The notes beneath the pieces were generated by a model that saw only the letters and a list, made by a program, of their open reading frames with translations, was not told the origin of the DNA and searched no databases. Shown here piece by piece: positions 50,970 to 58,922 of a stretch of DNA of 64,000 nucleotides. The position numbers and the translations under genes were made by a program. How positions within the stretch are numbered: the stretch's first letter is position 1; the number at the start of each line of letters is the position of its first letter. The DNA is from Acidobacteriaceae bacterium (lineage in GTDB: Bacteria > Acidobacteriota > Terriglobia > Terriglobales > Acidobacteriaceae): the NCBI GenBank assembly GCA_028283655.1, contig JAPWKE010000003.1, forward strand, positions 2,666,001-2,730,000, given 5' to 3'.

Positions 50970-50983
50970 TGCAATCGGTTGCA
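50970..50983. promoter_or_regulatory. LacI-type operator between lacI and nagA
   Basis: TGCAATCGGTTGCA, flanked by A and T to a 16-base near-palindrome, lies 62 bases before the lacI start. On the plus strand it sits between TTGCTT (50960-50965) and TGTAAG (50984-50989), a -35/-10-like pair with 18-base spacing, so binding would block nagA transcription and autoregulate lacI. Confidence 0.8.
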
Positions 50984-51209
50984 TGTAAGAATCCTGCGAA
51001 CGGCTTCCCCTCACTGCGATGCTACCGAGGCACCGCTTCTCTCGCAGCGGAAGACACTTTCAACTGCTCAGCCTAGCGGTGCCGAAGACAGCGGTCCTTC
51101 TCAGAGAAAGAGAGTGGCTGAGCGGTTTCGCCAGCAAGGCTTTGCAAGGTATATCTGGATCAGCCTTCTGTGCCCCGGTGCGGCAGAAGAGTGATCGAGG
51201 ACATTGACC
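50984..51209 (+). other. Long nagA leader without a recognised gene
   Basis: This 226-base stretch separates the operator from the nagA ATG. Short frames in it (for example 51019-51207) have no recognisable protein similarity and no ribosome site. No terminator hairpin or named riboswitch was recognised. Confidence 0.4.
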
Positions 51210-52343
51210 ATGACGACCGTACGCGGACGCGACCCACGAAGCGGCCACTCTATCGCTGTAACGATGAGTGAAGGACGCATCACGAACATTGCGCCCGCGC
51301 ACGAGGAGACATCGACCTGGGTCAGTGCGGGACTCGTCGATCTACAGGTAAACGGCTACGCAGGTTTTGACCTGAACGCAGAGAGCCTAACCGTCGAGTC
51401 CGTCCACGCTCTCTCTGTTGCACTTGCACGCGTGGGAGTCACCAGCTTTCTCGCGACGCTGATCACGCAATCAGAAAAACGCCTGCTCGCCGCCATGCGA
51501 ACGATCGCGGCCGCGCGCCAACGGTACGCTATGGTGCGCCACGCTCTTGTAGGCATTCACGTTGAAGGGCCGCACATTTCTCCTGAAGAGGGTGCACGGG
51601 GAGCGCATCCCCGCGAACATGTACGCCAACCGTCCCTGCAGGAGTTTGATCGCTGGCAGAGCAACTGCAGCGGCATCGTTCGCCTGGTCACGCTTTCCCC
51701 GCACTTTGAGAACGCTCCTGAGTACATTGCGGCTCTATCTGAGCGTGGCGTTCTCGTCTCGATTGGTCATACACACGCGACACCGGAGCAGATTCAAGCC
51801 GCCGTCAATGCCGGAGCCACTCTCTCCACCCACCTCGGCAACGGCATCGCATCGACGCTGCCAAGGCACCCGAACCAGCTCTGGACACAGCTTGCCGAGG
51901 ATCGGTTAACCGCGATGGTCATCGCCGACGGGCACCATCTCCCCGATGATGTCCTGCGCGTCTTTCTGCGTGCGAAGGGGCTTGAGCGCATCGTCCTCGT
52001 CTCCGATACAGCTGCTCTCGGCGGCTGCAAACCAGGACGGTATCAGCAACCTATTGGTGGCGAGGTAGAGCTACTCCCCAATGGCCGACTTCAACTTTCT
52101 GGCACGCCTTATCTTGCGGGGGCTGCTCTTCCGCTCAAGGATGGCATAGACCATCTCGTGCGTAACCTCAACGTCTCCCTGGCCGATGCGCTCTCCTTCG
52201 CAACGGCGCGGCCAGGCCACCTGCTAGTCGATCGCGGAGTGCTTGAAGTCGGAGCTCCCGCCGATCTGATTCTTTTCACTTTCGGCCCTGCCAGCGGCTT
52301 TGCGGTCGAGAGCACTTACGTTTTCGGAGAGCTTATTTCATGA
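51210..52343 (+). CDS. nagA: N-acetylglucosamine-6-phosphate deacetylase
   Basis: NagA deacetylates GlcNAc-6-phosphate to glucosamine-6-phosphate in the cytosol. The 377-residue amidohydrolase has GLVDLQVNGYAGFD, GIHVEGPHISPEEGARGAHP with metal ligand Glu119, and GHTHA with His187. STHLGN supplies His208, ADGHHLPDD His242, and LVSDTAAL the catalytic Asp266. GAGGA eight bases upstream selects the ATG at 51210 over TTG 51204. Its stop overlaps the chitinase ATG (ATGA), so sugar breakdown and polymer cleavage are co-translated. No NagB, NagK or transporter gene is nearby. Confidence 0.93.
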   Translation: MTTVRGRDPRSGHSIAVTMSEGRITNIAPAHEETSTWVSAGLVDLQVNGYAGFDLNAESLTVESVHALSVALARVGVTSFLATLITQSEKRLLAAMRTIAAARQRYAMVRHALVGIHVEGPHISPEEGARGAHPREHVRQPSLQEFDRWQSNCSGIVRLVTLSPHFENAPEYIAALSERGVLVSIGHTHATPEQIQAAVNAGATLSTHLGNGIASTLPRHPNQLWTQLAEDRLTAMVIADGHHLPDDVLRVFLRAKGLERIVLVSDTAALGGCKPGRYQQPIGGEVELLPNGRLQLSGTPYLAGAALPLKDGIDHLVRNLNVSLADALSFATARPGHLLVDRGVLEVGAPADLILFTFGPASGFAVESTYVFGELIS

Positions 52344-53473
52344 ACTTCTTCTGCAAGACGCTGGCGGCTTTTGCCGTCGGCGCAGCTAGCCTTGGCGCTG
52401 CGGCACAGGCCGTGCCTCGTCCTCTCGTCATCGCATATGTTCGCGGACCAAACCACACACTGCAACCAGGTGAAGTCGACCCCACAAAGATCACGCGCGT
52501 TCATTACGCCTTCCTCCACACCAAAGATGGCGGCATCGCACTTGCGGGCTCAGACGACGCGAACTTGAAGTATCTCGTTGGCCTGAAGAATAAGGTGAAG
52601 AGCTTTCAGGTGCTGATCTCCGTTGGTGGTGGTGGAGATTCGGGTGACTTCTCTGACATCGCTCTGACAGATGAGTCGCGTGCGAAGTTCAATGCCAGTT
52701 GTATCGAAGTCCTCGAGAACTACGGCCTCGATGGTGTCGACGTCGACTGGGAGTACCCTGCCGCACCTCGTGCAGACAAGCGTTCACGCGCCATCGACAA
52801 GCAGAACTACACGTTGCTGCTTCACGACATGCGCCAGGCGTTGGACCTGGAGTCGAAGAAGCTGCATAAGCCGCTCTATCTATCCTCGGCAACCAACGGC
52901 AAGCGATTCTTCCTGCGCAACACCGAGATGGGTGAGGCCGCGAAGTACCTCGATACCGTTGCGCTGATGGGTTACGACGTCTTCGGACCCAACGGCACGA
53001 CGACGGGACATCACTCCCCGCTGTTCACGAGCCCAGCCTCCCCGGCTCCTGTTTCGGACGATCAGTTCATCCGTGACTACGAAGCCGCAGGCGTTCCCGC
53101 CGCGAAGATCGTGCTCGGTGCACCGTTCTATGGCTACATTTGGACCGATGTTCCTGCTGCGCAGCATGGGCTCTTCCAGACAGTGACACCGCGACACGCT
53201 AAGGACATCACCTTTCGCATCATCGCCACCACATACCTCACACCGAACTCTGGCTTTGTGCGCTACTGGGATGACAAAGCAGAGGTGCCTTTTCTGTACA
53301 ACGAAACGACCAAAGAATGGATCAGCTACGAAGATGCCCGGTCGATCGAAAAGAAGGCTGCGTATACGCGTGAGCATGGTCTTGCCGGCATGATGTTCTG
53401 GGACCTCGGCGGTGATTCGGACAACACGCTACTCAACGCTATCGAGAAGGGTCTCGGCCTGACAACGCAATAA
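52340..53473 (+). CDS. Secreted GH18 chitinase-type glycosidase
   Basis: This 377-residue protein has a signal peptide ending AAAQA near residue 24. The GH18 barrel shows VLISVGGGGDSGDF (the SxGG motif near 94-98) and the catalytic DGVDVDWE at 131-138, with proton donor Glu138. YLSSATNG, ALMGYDVFGPNG, VLGAPFYGYIW and GLAGMMFWDLGGDSDN complete the substrate-binding core. It probably cleaves chitin or chito-oligosaccharides outside the inner membrane. It overlaps nagA by four bases and is followed by a strong terminator. Confidence 0.93.
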   Translation: MNFFCKTLAAFAVGAASLGAAAQAVPRPLVIAYVRGPNHTLQPGEVDPTKITRVHYAFLHTKDGGIALAGSDDANLKYLVGLKNKVKSFQVLISVGGGGDSGDFSDIALTDESRAKFNASCIEVLENYGLDGVDVDWEYPAAPRADKRSRAIDKQNYTLLLHDMRQALDLESKKLHKPLYLSSATNGKRFFLRNTEMGEAAKYLDTVALMGYDVFGPNGTTTGHHSPLFTSPASPAPVSDDQFIRDYEAAGVPAAKIVLGAPFYGYIWTDVPAAQHGLFQTVTPRHAKDITFRIIATTYLTPNSGFVRYWDDKAEVPFLYNETTKEWISYEDARSIEKKAAYTREHGLAGMMFWDLGGDSDNTLLNAIEKGLGLTTQ

Positions 53474-53490
53474 CCTGCATACGTCCTAAT

Positions 53491-53542
53491 AAATGAACCC
53501 TCGCGGAATGCCTGTTGCAGGCGATTTCGCGAGGGTTCATTT
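53491..53542. terminator. Compound bidirectional terminator
   Basis: A perfect 15-bp outer stem (53491-53505 with 53528-53542) encloses an inner GCCTG-TTG-CAGGC hairpin. It separates the convergent chitinase and hexosaminidase genes. Confidence 0.85.
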
Positions 53543-53591
53543 ATGCCGATTGCGTACTTTCTGCGGTCAACAATCAATCTGCGACAGCAGG

Positions 53592-55934
53592 CTACTTTGC
53601 CGAATGTACATTCGTCTGCGCCCAGTTCAGGGTCCACAACGGATCGAGTTGCGGTCGTGCTACCTGGAAACAAAGATCGTGCGCGCCCTGGATTGCAGGC
53701 AAACCAGCCTTCAACACCACAGCGCCCTGCTTTCCAGGATGCTGCGGCAAAGGAAGTGTGGCAATCGTCTGCCCTTTGCAACTATCAAGATGAACTTCCA
53801 CCTCGCCGCCAGCGGTCTTGGCCGGCGCAAGTGACGGTGTCTTGTGCGCACCGTCTTCAAAGACCCACGGCAGAGGCACCATCTCAAGCGTCAGCGAGCT
53901 GACCCCATCCAGCAGCGCTGCATGCTCAATCCAGCAAGGGTTGCGATAGTTTGCAACCATTACCGGACGATCGCCGTGCGCGGGGTCCTGCTCCATCGCG
54001 ATCACCGGATCCGTCACGCACTGCTTCATCTGCTGGCTGTACTTACGGCGAACGGTCTCCTGCGTGAGCTCCCGGTCCATCTCACTGCCAGGAACCATCG
54101 CGGCTCCCACAAACATCGCCGCACGCAGCCGTACGGGCATTTGCAGCTCCAGCGGAGCTTTGTACTCCGGCGAAGAGGCCGTTACAGCGCCGCCATTTTC
54201 TGTGTAACGAAGTGTTCCTGCCGACACCTGACTAGCCAACGCGACCTCGACGCGGCGTGGAGCATCAGTCACCAATGTCTCCGTGCTCTGCGGACGGAAC
54301 GCCAGCGGATCAAACGGAATACCAAGCTCCTTGTAGCGCCCCAGCTCCTCTGGCATCCGCTCTACGAAGTTCCCCCAGTCGCGCTGTGCCGCAGGCGTCC
54401 ATCCAATCTCTGCCAGCGCTGCAGAACGAGGAAAGATCATCCAGGCCACGCGATTGTCCGTGATGAGATACTCCGTCCAGACGTTGGCTTGCACGCCCAG
54501 AATATGTTCACGCTGCGCCGCCGTAAGCGTCGCAGGCTCGGGGTCAAACTTGTAAACGTCCGCAAGCGTGTTCATCGCGAAGCGTCCGGGCGCTTCTGCC
54601 ACAGCATCCGTCTGACGATAGTTGAAGTACAGCGGCCGAGCAGGAGTCAACACCGCATCGTGGCCTTGTTTGGCAGCCTCGATGCCCCCTTTCACGCCAT
54701 GCCACGACATCACTGCAGCGTTCTGTGCAAGCCCACCATCGAGAATCTCGTCCCAGCCCAGCGTGCGGCGGCCATGCGCTGAAAGAAATGTATCGACCTG
54801 CTTGATGAAGTAGCTCTGCAACTGGTCTTCATTCGCAATCCCCAGAGACTTCATCTGCGACTGAATCTCAGGGGATGACTTCCACTGGTTCTTGATCGCC
54901 TCATCTCCACCAACGTGGATGTAGGGGCTGGGGAATAACTCCATCACTTCGGTCAGAACATTTTGCAGAAAGGTGAAGGTATTCGCCGTGGGACTGTAGA
55001 GATTTGGGAAGACACCAAAGTGATTTGCCGCCGCTGCTGGCGCAGTCGTGGACGAACCAAACTCTGGATAAGCTGCGATCGGCGCCGTGGCATGGCCCGG
55101 CATTTCAATCTCCGGCACAATCATCACGTTGCGCTTCGCCGCATACGCTACGAACTCCCGCACCTGAGCCTGCGTGTAGTATCCGCCATACTTTGGATAA
55201 GGCTTACCGGTCTTCGGATTGATCTGCCCTTCCTGACTTGGCAGATCGCGCCATCCGCCAACAGACGTAAGCCTGGGGTAACGCTTGATTTCGAGCCTCC
55301 ACGCCTGGTCGTCCGTCAGATGCCAGTGCAGCGTGTTCAGCTTCTCAAGCGACATCCAATCGACTAACTGATGAAGGAACTCAATTGACTGCATGTGCCG
55401 GGCAGAATCGATCATGATGCCGCGCCAGCGCATCTGCGGAGCGTCAACAATCTTCACCGCGTGAAGATTCAGCCCACCCGTCTGCAACGGCGCAGCTTCC
55501 AGCAACTGCCACAACGTGACCGTTCCGTAGTACAATCCCGCGTCAGTCGCGGCTCGGATCGTAACGCCTTCCGGCCTCACGTCAAGCTCATAGCCCTCGC
55601 CTTCCTTGCTGTCGACTGTGCGCTCAAGAACGATGTGCCCCTTGCCCGTCGCTGCCAACTCCGGCGTCAACGCCACTCCTTTTGTCCGCTTCATTAGCCC
55701 TGCCAGATGCTCCGCAGCAAACCGTGCGCCGGGATCATCCTTCGGATAAGAGACCGCAGCGCCAGCAAGAATCCGACACTCCCCTGCTATTGTTTGGACG
55801 CTACGCGGCAGAGGCACAAGCGGAAGCGGGGCCATCGAGCTTTGGGCTCCGGCTGCAGAGCTAACGAAGGCCGCAGCGCCAAACACAAGGCCGCACAGGC
55901 AGGAGTTCATCGATATACCGAAAACACGACTCAT
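53592..55934 (-). CDS. Exported GH20 beta-N-acetylhexosaminidase
   Basis: From the ATG at 55934 (GAGG upstream) the product has 780 residues with a signal peptide ending SSAAGAQ. A GH20b domain precedes the catalytic barrel, which begins APQMRWRGIMIDSARHMQS. HWHLTDDQAWRLEIKRYPRL, EIEMPGHATAPIAAYPE and HVGGDEAIKNQW (residues 340-345, catalytic pair Asp344-Glu345) are decisive. SWHGVKGG is the expected substrate-binding region. The enzyme releases terminal GlcNAc from chito-oligosaccharides, feeding NagA after uptake. A perfect LacI-type palindrome lies 55 bases upstream. Confidence 0.95.
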   Translation of the reverse strand: MSRVFGISMNSCLCGLVFGAAAFVSSAAGAQSSMAPLPLVPLPRSVQTIAGECRILAGAAVSYPKDDPGARFAAEHLAGLMKRTKGVALTPELAATGKGHIVLERTVDSKEGEGYELDVRPEGVTIRAATDAGLYYGTVTLWQLLEAAPLQTGGLNLHAVKIVDAPQMRWRGIMIDSARHMQSIEFLHQLVDWMSLEKLNTLHWHLTDDQAWRLEIKRYPRLTSVGGWRDLPSQEGQINPKTGKPYPKYGGYYTQAQVREFVAYAAKRNVMIVPEIEMPGHATAPIAAYPEFGSSTTAPAAAANHFGVFPNLYSPTANTFTFLQNVLTEVMELFPSPYIHVGGDEAIKNQWKSSPEIQSQMKSLGIANEDQLQSYFIKQVDTFLSAHGRRTLGWDEILDGGLAQNAAVMSWHGVKGGIEAAKQGHDAVLTPARPLYFNYRQTDAVAEAPGRFAMNTLADVYKFDPEPATLTAAQREHILGVQANVWTEYLITDNRVAWMIFPRSAALAEIGWTPAAQRDWGNFVERMPEELGRYKELGIPFDPLAFRPQSTETLVTDAPRRVEVALASQVSAGTLRYTENGGAVTASSPEYKAPLELQMPVRLRAAMFVGAAMVPGSEMDRELTQETVRRKYSQQMKQCVTDPVIAMEQDPAHGDRPVMVANYRNPCWIEHAALLDGVSSLTLEMVPLPWVFEDGAHKTPSLAPAKTAGGEVEVHLDSCKGQTIATLPLPQHPGKQGAVVLKAGLPAIQGAHDLCFQVARPQLDPLWTLNWAQTNVHSAK

Positions 55935-55989
55935 TTGAATCCTCGCAAAAAAATGGTGAGGGGAAATTCGATTATCTAGCACCCTATCA

Positions 55990-56003
55990 TGCAACCGGTT
56001 GCA
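55990..56003. promoter_or_regulatory. LacI-type operator upstream of the GH20 gene
   Basis: TGCAACCGGTTGCA is a fully symmetric version of the sites at 49799 and 50970 and lies 55 bases before the hexosaminidase ATG. Confidence 0.8.
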
Positions 56004-56038
56004 GAATGCAATCCAATGCTGCTCCAGCAATTTACTAG

Positions 56039-56068
56039 TTGACAGCTACACGCCACCCTGTTGATATA
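56039..56068 (+). promoter_or_regulatory. Sigma-70-like promoter candidate for the GntR gene
   Basis: A consensus -35 TTGACA (56039-56044) is followed at 18 bases by GATATA (56063-56068). The ATG is at 56088, leaving a very short leader. Confidence 0.45.
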
Positions 56069-56087
56069 TCAGTGAAGGTCGGTACCC

Positions 56088-56858
56088 ATGAGCACCCTCG
56101 ATCGCAGGCCATCCATATTGCGCCCCTCCCTCGCCAACCAGGCGTATACGGAGATTCGCGACCGTATCCTCAAAGGGGAAATCGGGCTCGGCGAAACCAT
56201 CTCTCGTCGCGGTCTCGCGGCAGACCTCGGCATGAGCTTCATCCCTGTCTCTGAAGCAATGCAACGGCTGGAAGCCGAAGGGATGCTCGAAAGCCTGCCA
56301 CGTATTGGCACCCGCGTGCGCATCCCCAGCGCCAACGACGTGCGCGACCGTTACATCATTCGCGAAGCGCTAGAAGTTCAGTCAGCCCGGCTTTTCTGTG
56401 AGCGTGCTTCCGCGATGGAGCGTGAGGAGCTTTCCTCGATGGCTCGCAAGCTCGATGCCATGGACCAACAGAGTGAGACCGAGCAGTTCGAGTTTCAAAC
56501 GCTCCACGTCCGCTTCCACATGCGGCTAGCAGAGTGCACAGGGTGCGCGCCTCTTTATGAGCTTCTGGAAAAAAATCAAGTGCTCATCTTCAACTGGCTC
56601 TTTGACGTAGCAGCCGACTCGCAGATGCCAACCAACTGGCACAGCGACCTCATCGACATCATCAACGGCGGCGATCCGGATAAAGCAGCCCTGGCAATGG
56701 GCACTCATATTCGTACCGGCATGTCAGAGATCCAGAGCAGCATCGCCGAACGCTTCGGCAACAACCTCTCCTGGATGCAGCGCCGTTCCGAAACCCCGAA
56801 GAAGTCTGACGACCAACAAGCTGCGAGCCCACGACGCTCGCGCTCACTGGCGATCTAG
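56088..56858 (+). CDS. FadR-type GntR transcriptional regulator
   Basis: This 256-residue regulator has an N-terminal winged HTH (NQAYTEIRDRILKGEIGLGETISRRGLAADLGMSFIPVSEAMQRLEAEGMLESLPRIGTRV). The FCD helical domain follows (IREALEVQSARLFCERAS; LHVRFHMRLAECTGC; HSDLIDIINGGDPDKAALAMGTHI), with its metal/ligand-binding histidines. The C-terminus is Ser/Arg-rich and disordered. It heads a cluster of two exported paralogs and probably controls them; the effector is unknown, perhaps a sugar acid or amino sugar. Confidence 0.9.
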   Translation: MSTLDRRPSILRPSLANQAYTEIRDRILKGEIGLGETISRRGLAADLGMSFIPVSEAMQRLEAEGMLESLPRIGTRVRIPSANDVRDRYIIREALEVQSARLFCERASAMEREELSSMARKLDAMDQQSETEQFEFQTLHVRFHMRLAECTGCAPLYELLEKNQVLIFNWLFDVAADSQMPTNWHSDLIDIINGGDPDKAALAMGTHIRTGMSEIQSSIAERFGNNLSWMQRRSETPKKSDDQQAASPRRSRSLAI

Positions 56859-56927
56859 CCTCTCGTACTCTTTGCAACACGCTTCGTTACCTCCTCTCCG
56901 CATTCTCTTTTTGAAGGCGGCCTTCCT

Positions 56928-57863
56928 GTGTCTCATCGCATCTCCAAGCTTCTCTCTTTCGCCACCATTGCTACGCTCCTGCTGACCGGTTGCGTTGGCG
57001 GCAACGGTGCTTCGAACACCTCCACAACGACAGTGCCCGCGATTGCGCCGGGACGCGCCGTGTGGTTCTGGGAGTCGCAGGCTCAGATGGCGATCGTCGC
57101 CAGCTCCACGGCACAGGACACAGCCATCGCCAACTTCAAGACCTGGAACGTGACCTCGGTCTATGGAAGCTACAGCTCGCAGATGGAAAGCGATCCGGCA
57201 TCCGTTCGAGCGTGGAACGCAAAGCTTGCAGCCAATGGCATCCGCTCGTACTTCCTCGTATCCTCGGCATCGTTTTTTCTCCCTGATCAATGGACCACAG
57301 CGCAGGCATGGCTCGAAAAGTACGTCGTCAACTTCAACACGGCATCCACGGCGACCCAGAAGTTTACCGGTGTAGCGTTCGACGTCGAACCGCAATCCTT
57401 CACGGGCAACACGACATGGCCCTCCTGGAGCGCGGCTACGCCAGCACAGCGCAGAGTCTACGCAACGTATCTGGTCAACATGCTTGCCTCCTCACGCGCT
57501 TTGCTCGCGAACAACGGCGCTGCTGCGCTTCCGATTGAAAGCTACCTCTCGCACTCCTACATCAGCCTTACATCAACAATTCTGTGGGTAGATGCCGATG
57601 ACCGTAACGCCTGGTTCGCTCAACTGGCACAGGTCTGCGATAGCATCTCGGTCGACCAGTACGGGACAAACTCTGTGTCGAGCATCGTCACGGGCATAGA
57701 AGCAAACGACGCTCTGCTCTCGGGCAAAGCCCGTGTTGCGCTGAGTACCGATAGCACCGACTGGGGCGGCTCAGTGTCTGCCTTCTTCGCCGGCGCTGCC
57801 GCCGTAGAAGCGCAGAGCGGCAAGTACGTTGATATCGAAGATTACGACACTACCGCGCAGTAG
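56928..57863 (+). CDS. Exported lipoprotein, uncharacterised FDVEP family (paralog 1)
   Basis: This 311-residue protein begins at GTG and has a lipobox LLLTGC near residues 17-22. The mature region starts AVWFWESQ and contains SVYGSYSSQM, RAWNAKLAANGIRSYFLVSS and FFLPDQ. FTGVAFDVEPQSF (near residue 150) has an acidic pair on a strand end, as in glycosidase barrels. QRRVYATYLVNM and DDRNAWF follow. It shares these blocks with the next gene, so they arose by tandem duplication. I cannot assign a known family; GH18-like or other (beta/alpha)8 hydrolases are the closest idea. It follows the GntR gene by 69 bases. Confidence 0.75.
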   Translation: MSHRISKLLSFATIATLLLTGCVGGNGASNTSTTTVPAIAPGRAVWFWESQAQMAIVASSTAQDTAIANFKTWNVTSVYGSYSSQMESDPASVRAWNAKLAANGIRSYFLVSSASFFLPDQWTTAQAWLEKYVVNFNTASTATQKFTGVAFDVEPQSFTGNTTWPSWSAATPAQRRVYATYLVNMLASSRALLANNGAAALPIESYLSHSYISLTSTILWVDADDRNAWFAQLAQVCDSISVDQYGTNSVSSIVTGIEANDALLSGKARVALSTDSTDWGGSVSAFFAGAAAVEAQSGKYVDIEDYDTTAQ

Positions 57864-57883
57864 GCGCATTTCAGGAGCATCAC

Positions 57884-58816
57884 TTGTTTCGACGTTTTCA
57901 AGCATCGCGTACCGGGGTTTCGTTGGCCATGCTGGCGTGCCTCGCGAACCCACTCATGCTGGCAGAACAGACTCCGGCACACTCTCGCGGCGCATGGTTC
58001 TGGCAGTCGCCAGCAAGCCCCTACGGCTCGCTGCACGTTCTCGGCAAGGAAGAACTCCAGGAGCAGACCATTGCCAGGCTGAAGGCATGGGGAGTGACCA
58101 CGCTTTACGGCAGCTACCGCGGCGACGCCGTTGAAAGCCGCGCAGAGTTGCGCGCATGGAACGCAAAGCTTGCACGCGCTGGCATCGCCTCGTACCTTCT
58201 GCTCTCGGAAACAGAGTTGTTCTTTCCTGATCGCCAGGCCGCGGCCGATGAGAAACTCCGCAACGGCTTTGTGGAGTTCAATGCAACCGCAAAGCCGGAG
58301 GAGCGCTTTCAGGGGCTGGCCTTCGACATTGAGCCACATATCTTAGCGACGACGTCCTCCCACGCAGGCTGGAAGGATGCCACGTCGATACAACGCCGCG
58401 ATTACCTCCGCAACCTGCTCACCTTCTACCAGCACGTTCGTACCAACATAGAACCCAACACACAGCTAGAGGCAACATTGCCCGTGTGGTTCTCGCATCT
58501 TGGTGGCAGTGTTGGATGGAATAACTCTGCAGAAAGGGACAGCTGGTTCCGTTCCATGTCTTCTACCTGCAACAGGGTAAGCCTGATGGCCTTCGAACAA
58601 AACTCGGCAGATAAGGTGTTGGCTCGTTCGCAGGAAGAGCGTGACCTTCTGGGCCCAGCCGCGCGCGTGGCCTTGCGTGCCAACCTTGGCAAGGAGTGGG
58701 GAACATTGGATGACTTTTGGCAGGCCGCTCACTCCATGGAAGCAACTACCCGCACAGGCATCGACATTCAAGACGTAGCAATCCTTGCCGCAGAGGAAGA
58801 CAAGGACAAGCAGTAA
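57884..58816 (+). CDS. Exported protein, uncharacterised FDIEP family (paralog 2)
   Basis: This 310-residue protein has a TTG start with AGGAG upstream and a signal peptide running to about residue 28, but no clear lipobox. GAWFWQSPAS, TTLYGSYRGD, RAWNAKLARAGIASYLLLSE, LFFPDR and FQGLAFDIEPHIL mirror the preceding gene. QRRDYLRNLLTFYQ and AERDSWFRSM also match. The gene pair is 20 bases apart and surely one transcript. Conserved acidic residues in FD(V/I)EP suggest an enzymatic, possibly glycosidase, role. A terminator follows at 58866-58899. Confidence 0.75.
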   Translation: MFRRFQASRTGVSLAMLACLANPLMLAEQTPAHSRGAWFWQSPASPYGSLHVLGKEELQEQTIARLKAWGVTTLYGSYRGDAVESRAELRAWNAKLARAGIASYLLLSETELFFPDRQAAADEKLRNGFVEFNATAKPEERFQGLAFDIEPHILATTSSHAGWKDATSIQRRDYLRNLLTFYQHVRTNIEPNTQLEATLPVWFSHLGGSVGWNNSAERDSWFRSMSSTCNRVSLMAFEQNSADKVLARSQEERDLLGPAARVALRANLGKEWGTLDDFWQAAHSMEATTRTGIDIQDVAILAAEEDKDKQ

Positions 58817-58865
58817 TCAGGGTCAGCCCCCTGTAAGAGAAACGAAGCTTCTGCTAAAGAAAAAA

Positions 58866-58899
58866 ACGCGCTGAGAGCCTCTCCATGCTCTCAGCGCGT
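58866..58899. terminator. Bidirectional terminator
   Basis: A perfect 13-bp stem (ACGCGCTGAGAGC at 58866-58878 with 58887-58899) is preceded by AAAAAA. It lies between the converging paralog operon and the NHL-like lipoprotein gene. Confidence 0.85.
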
Positions 58900-58922
58900 A
58901 TCCAGGAAAACTGTAACGACTA

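Noticed and set aside
51019-51207. Small gene or sugar-isomerase remnant in the nagA leader
   Set aside because: The 62-residue frame shows no motif and no ribosome site; it is likely just untranslated leader.
53844-54782. 312-residue plus-strand frame opposite GH20
   Set aside because: It is the Arg/His-rich shadow of the hexosaminidase gene.
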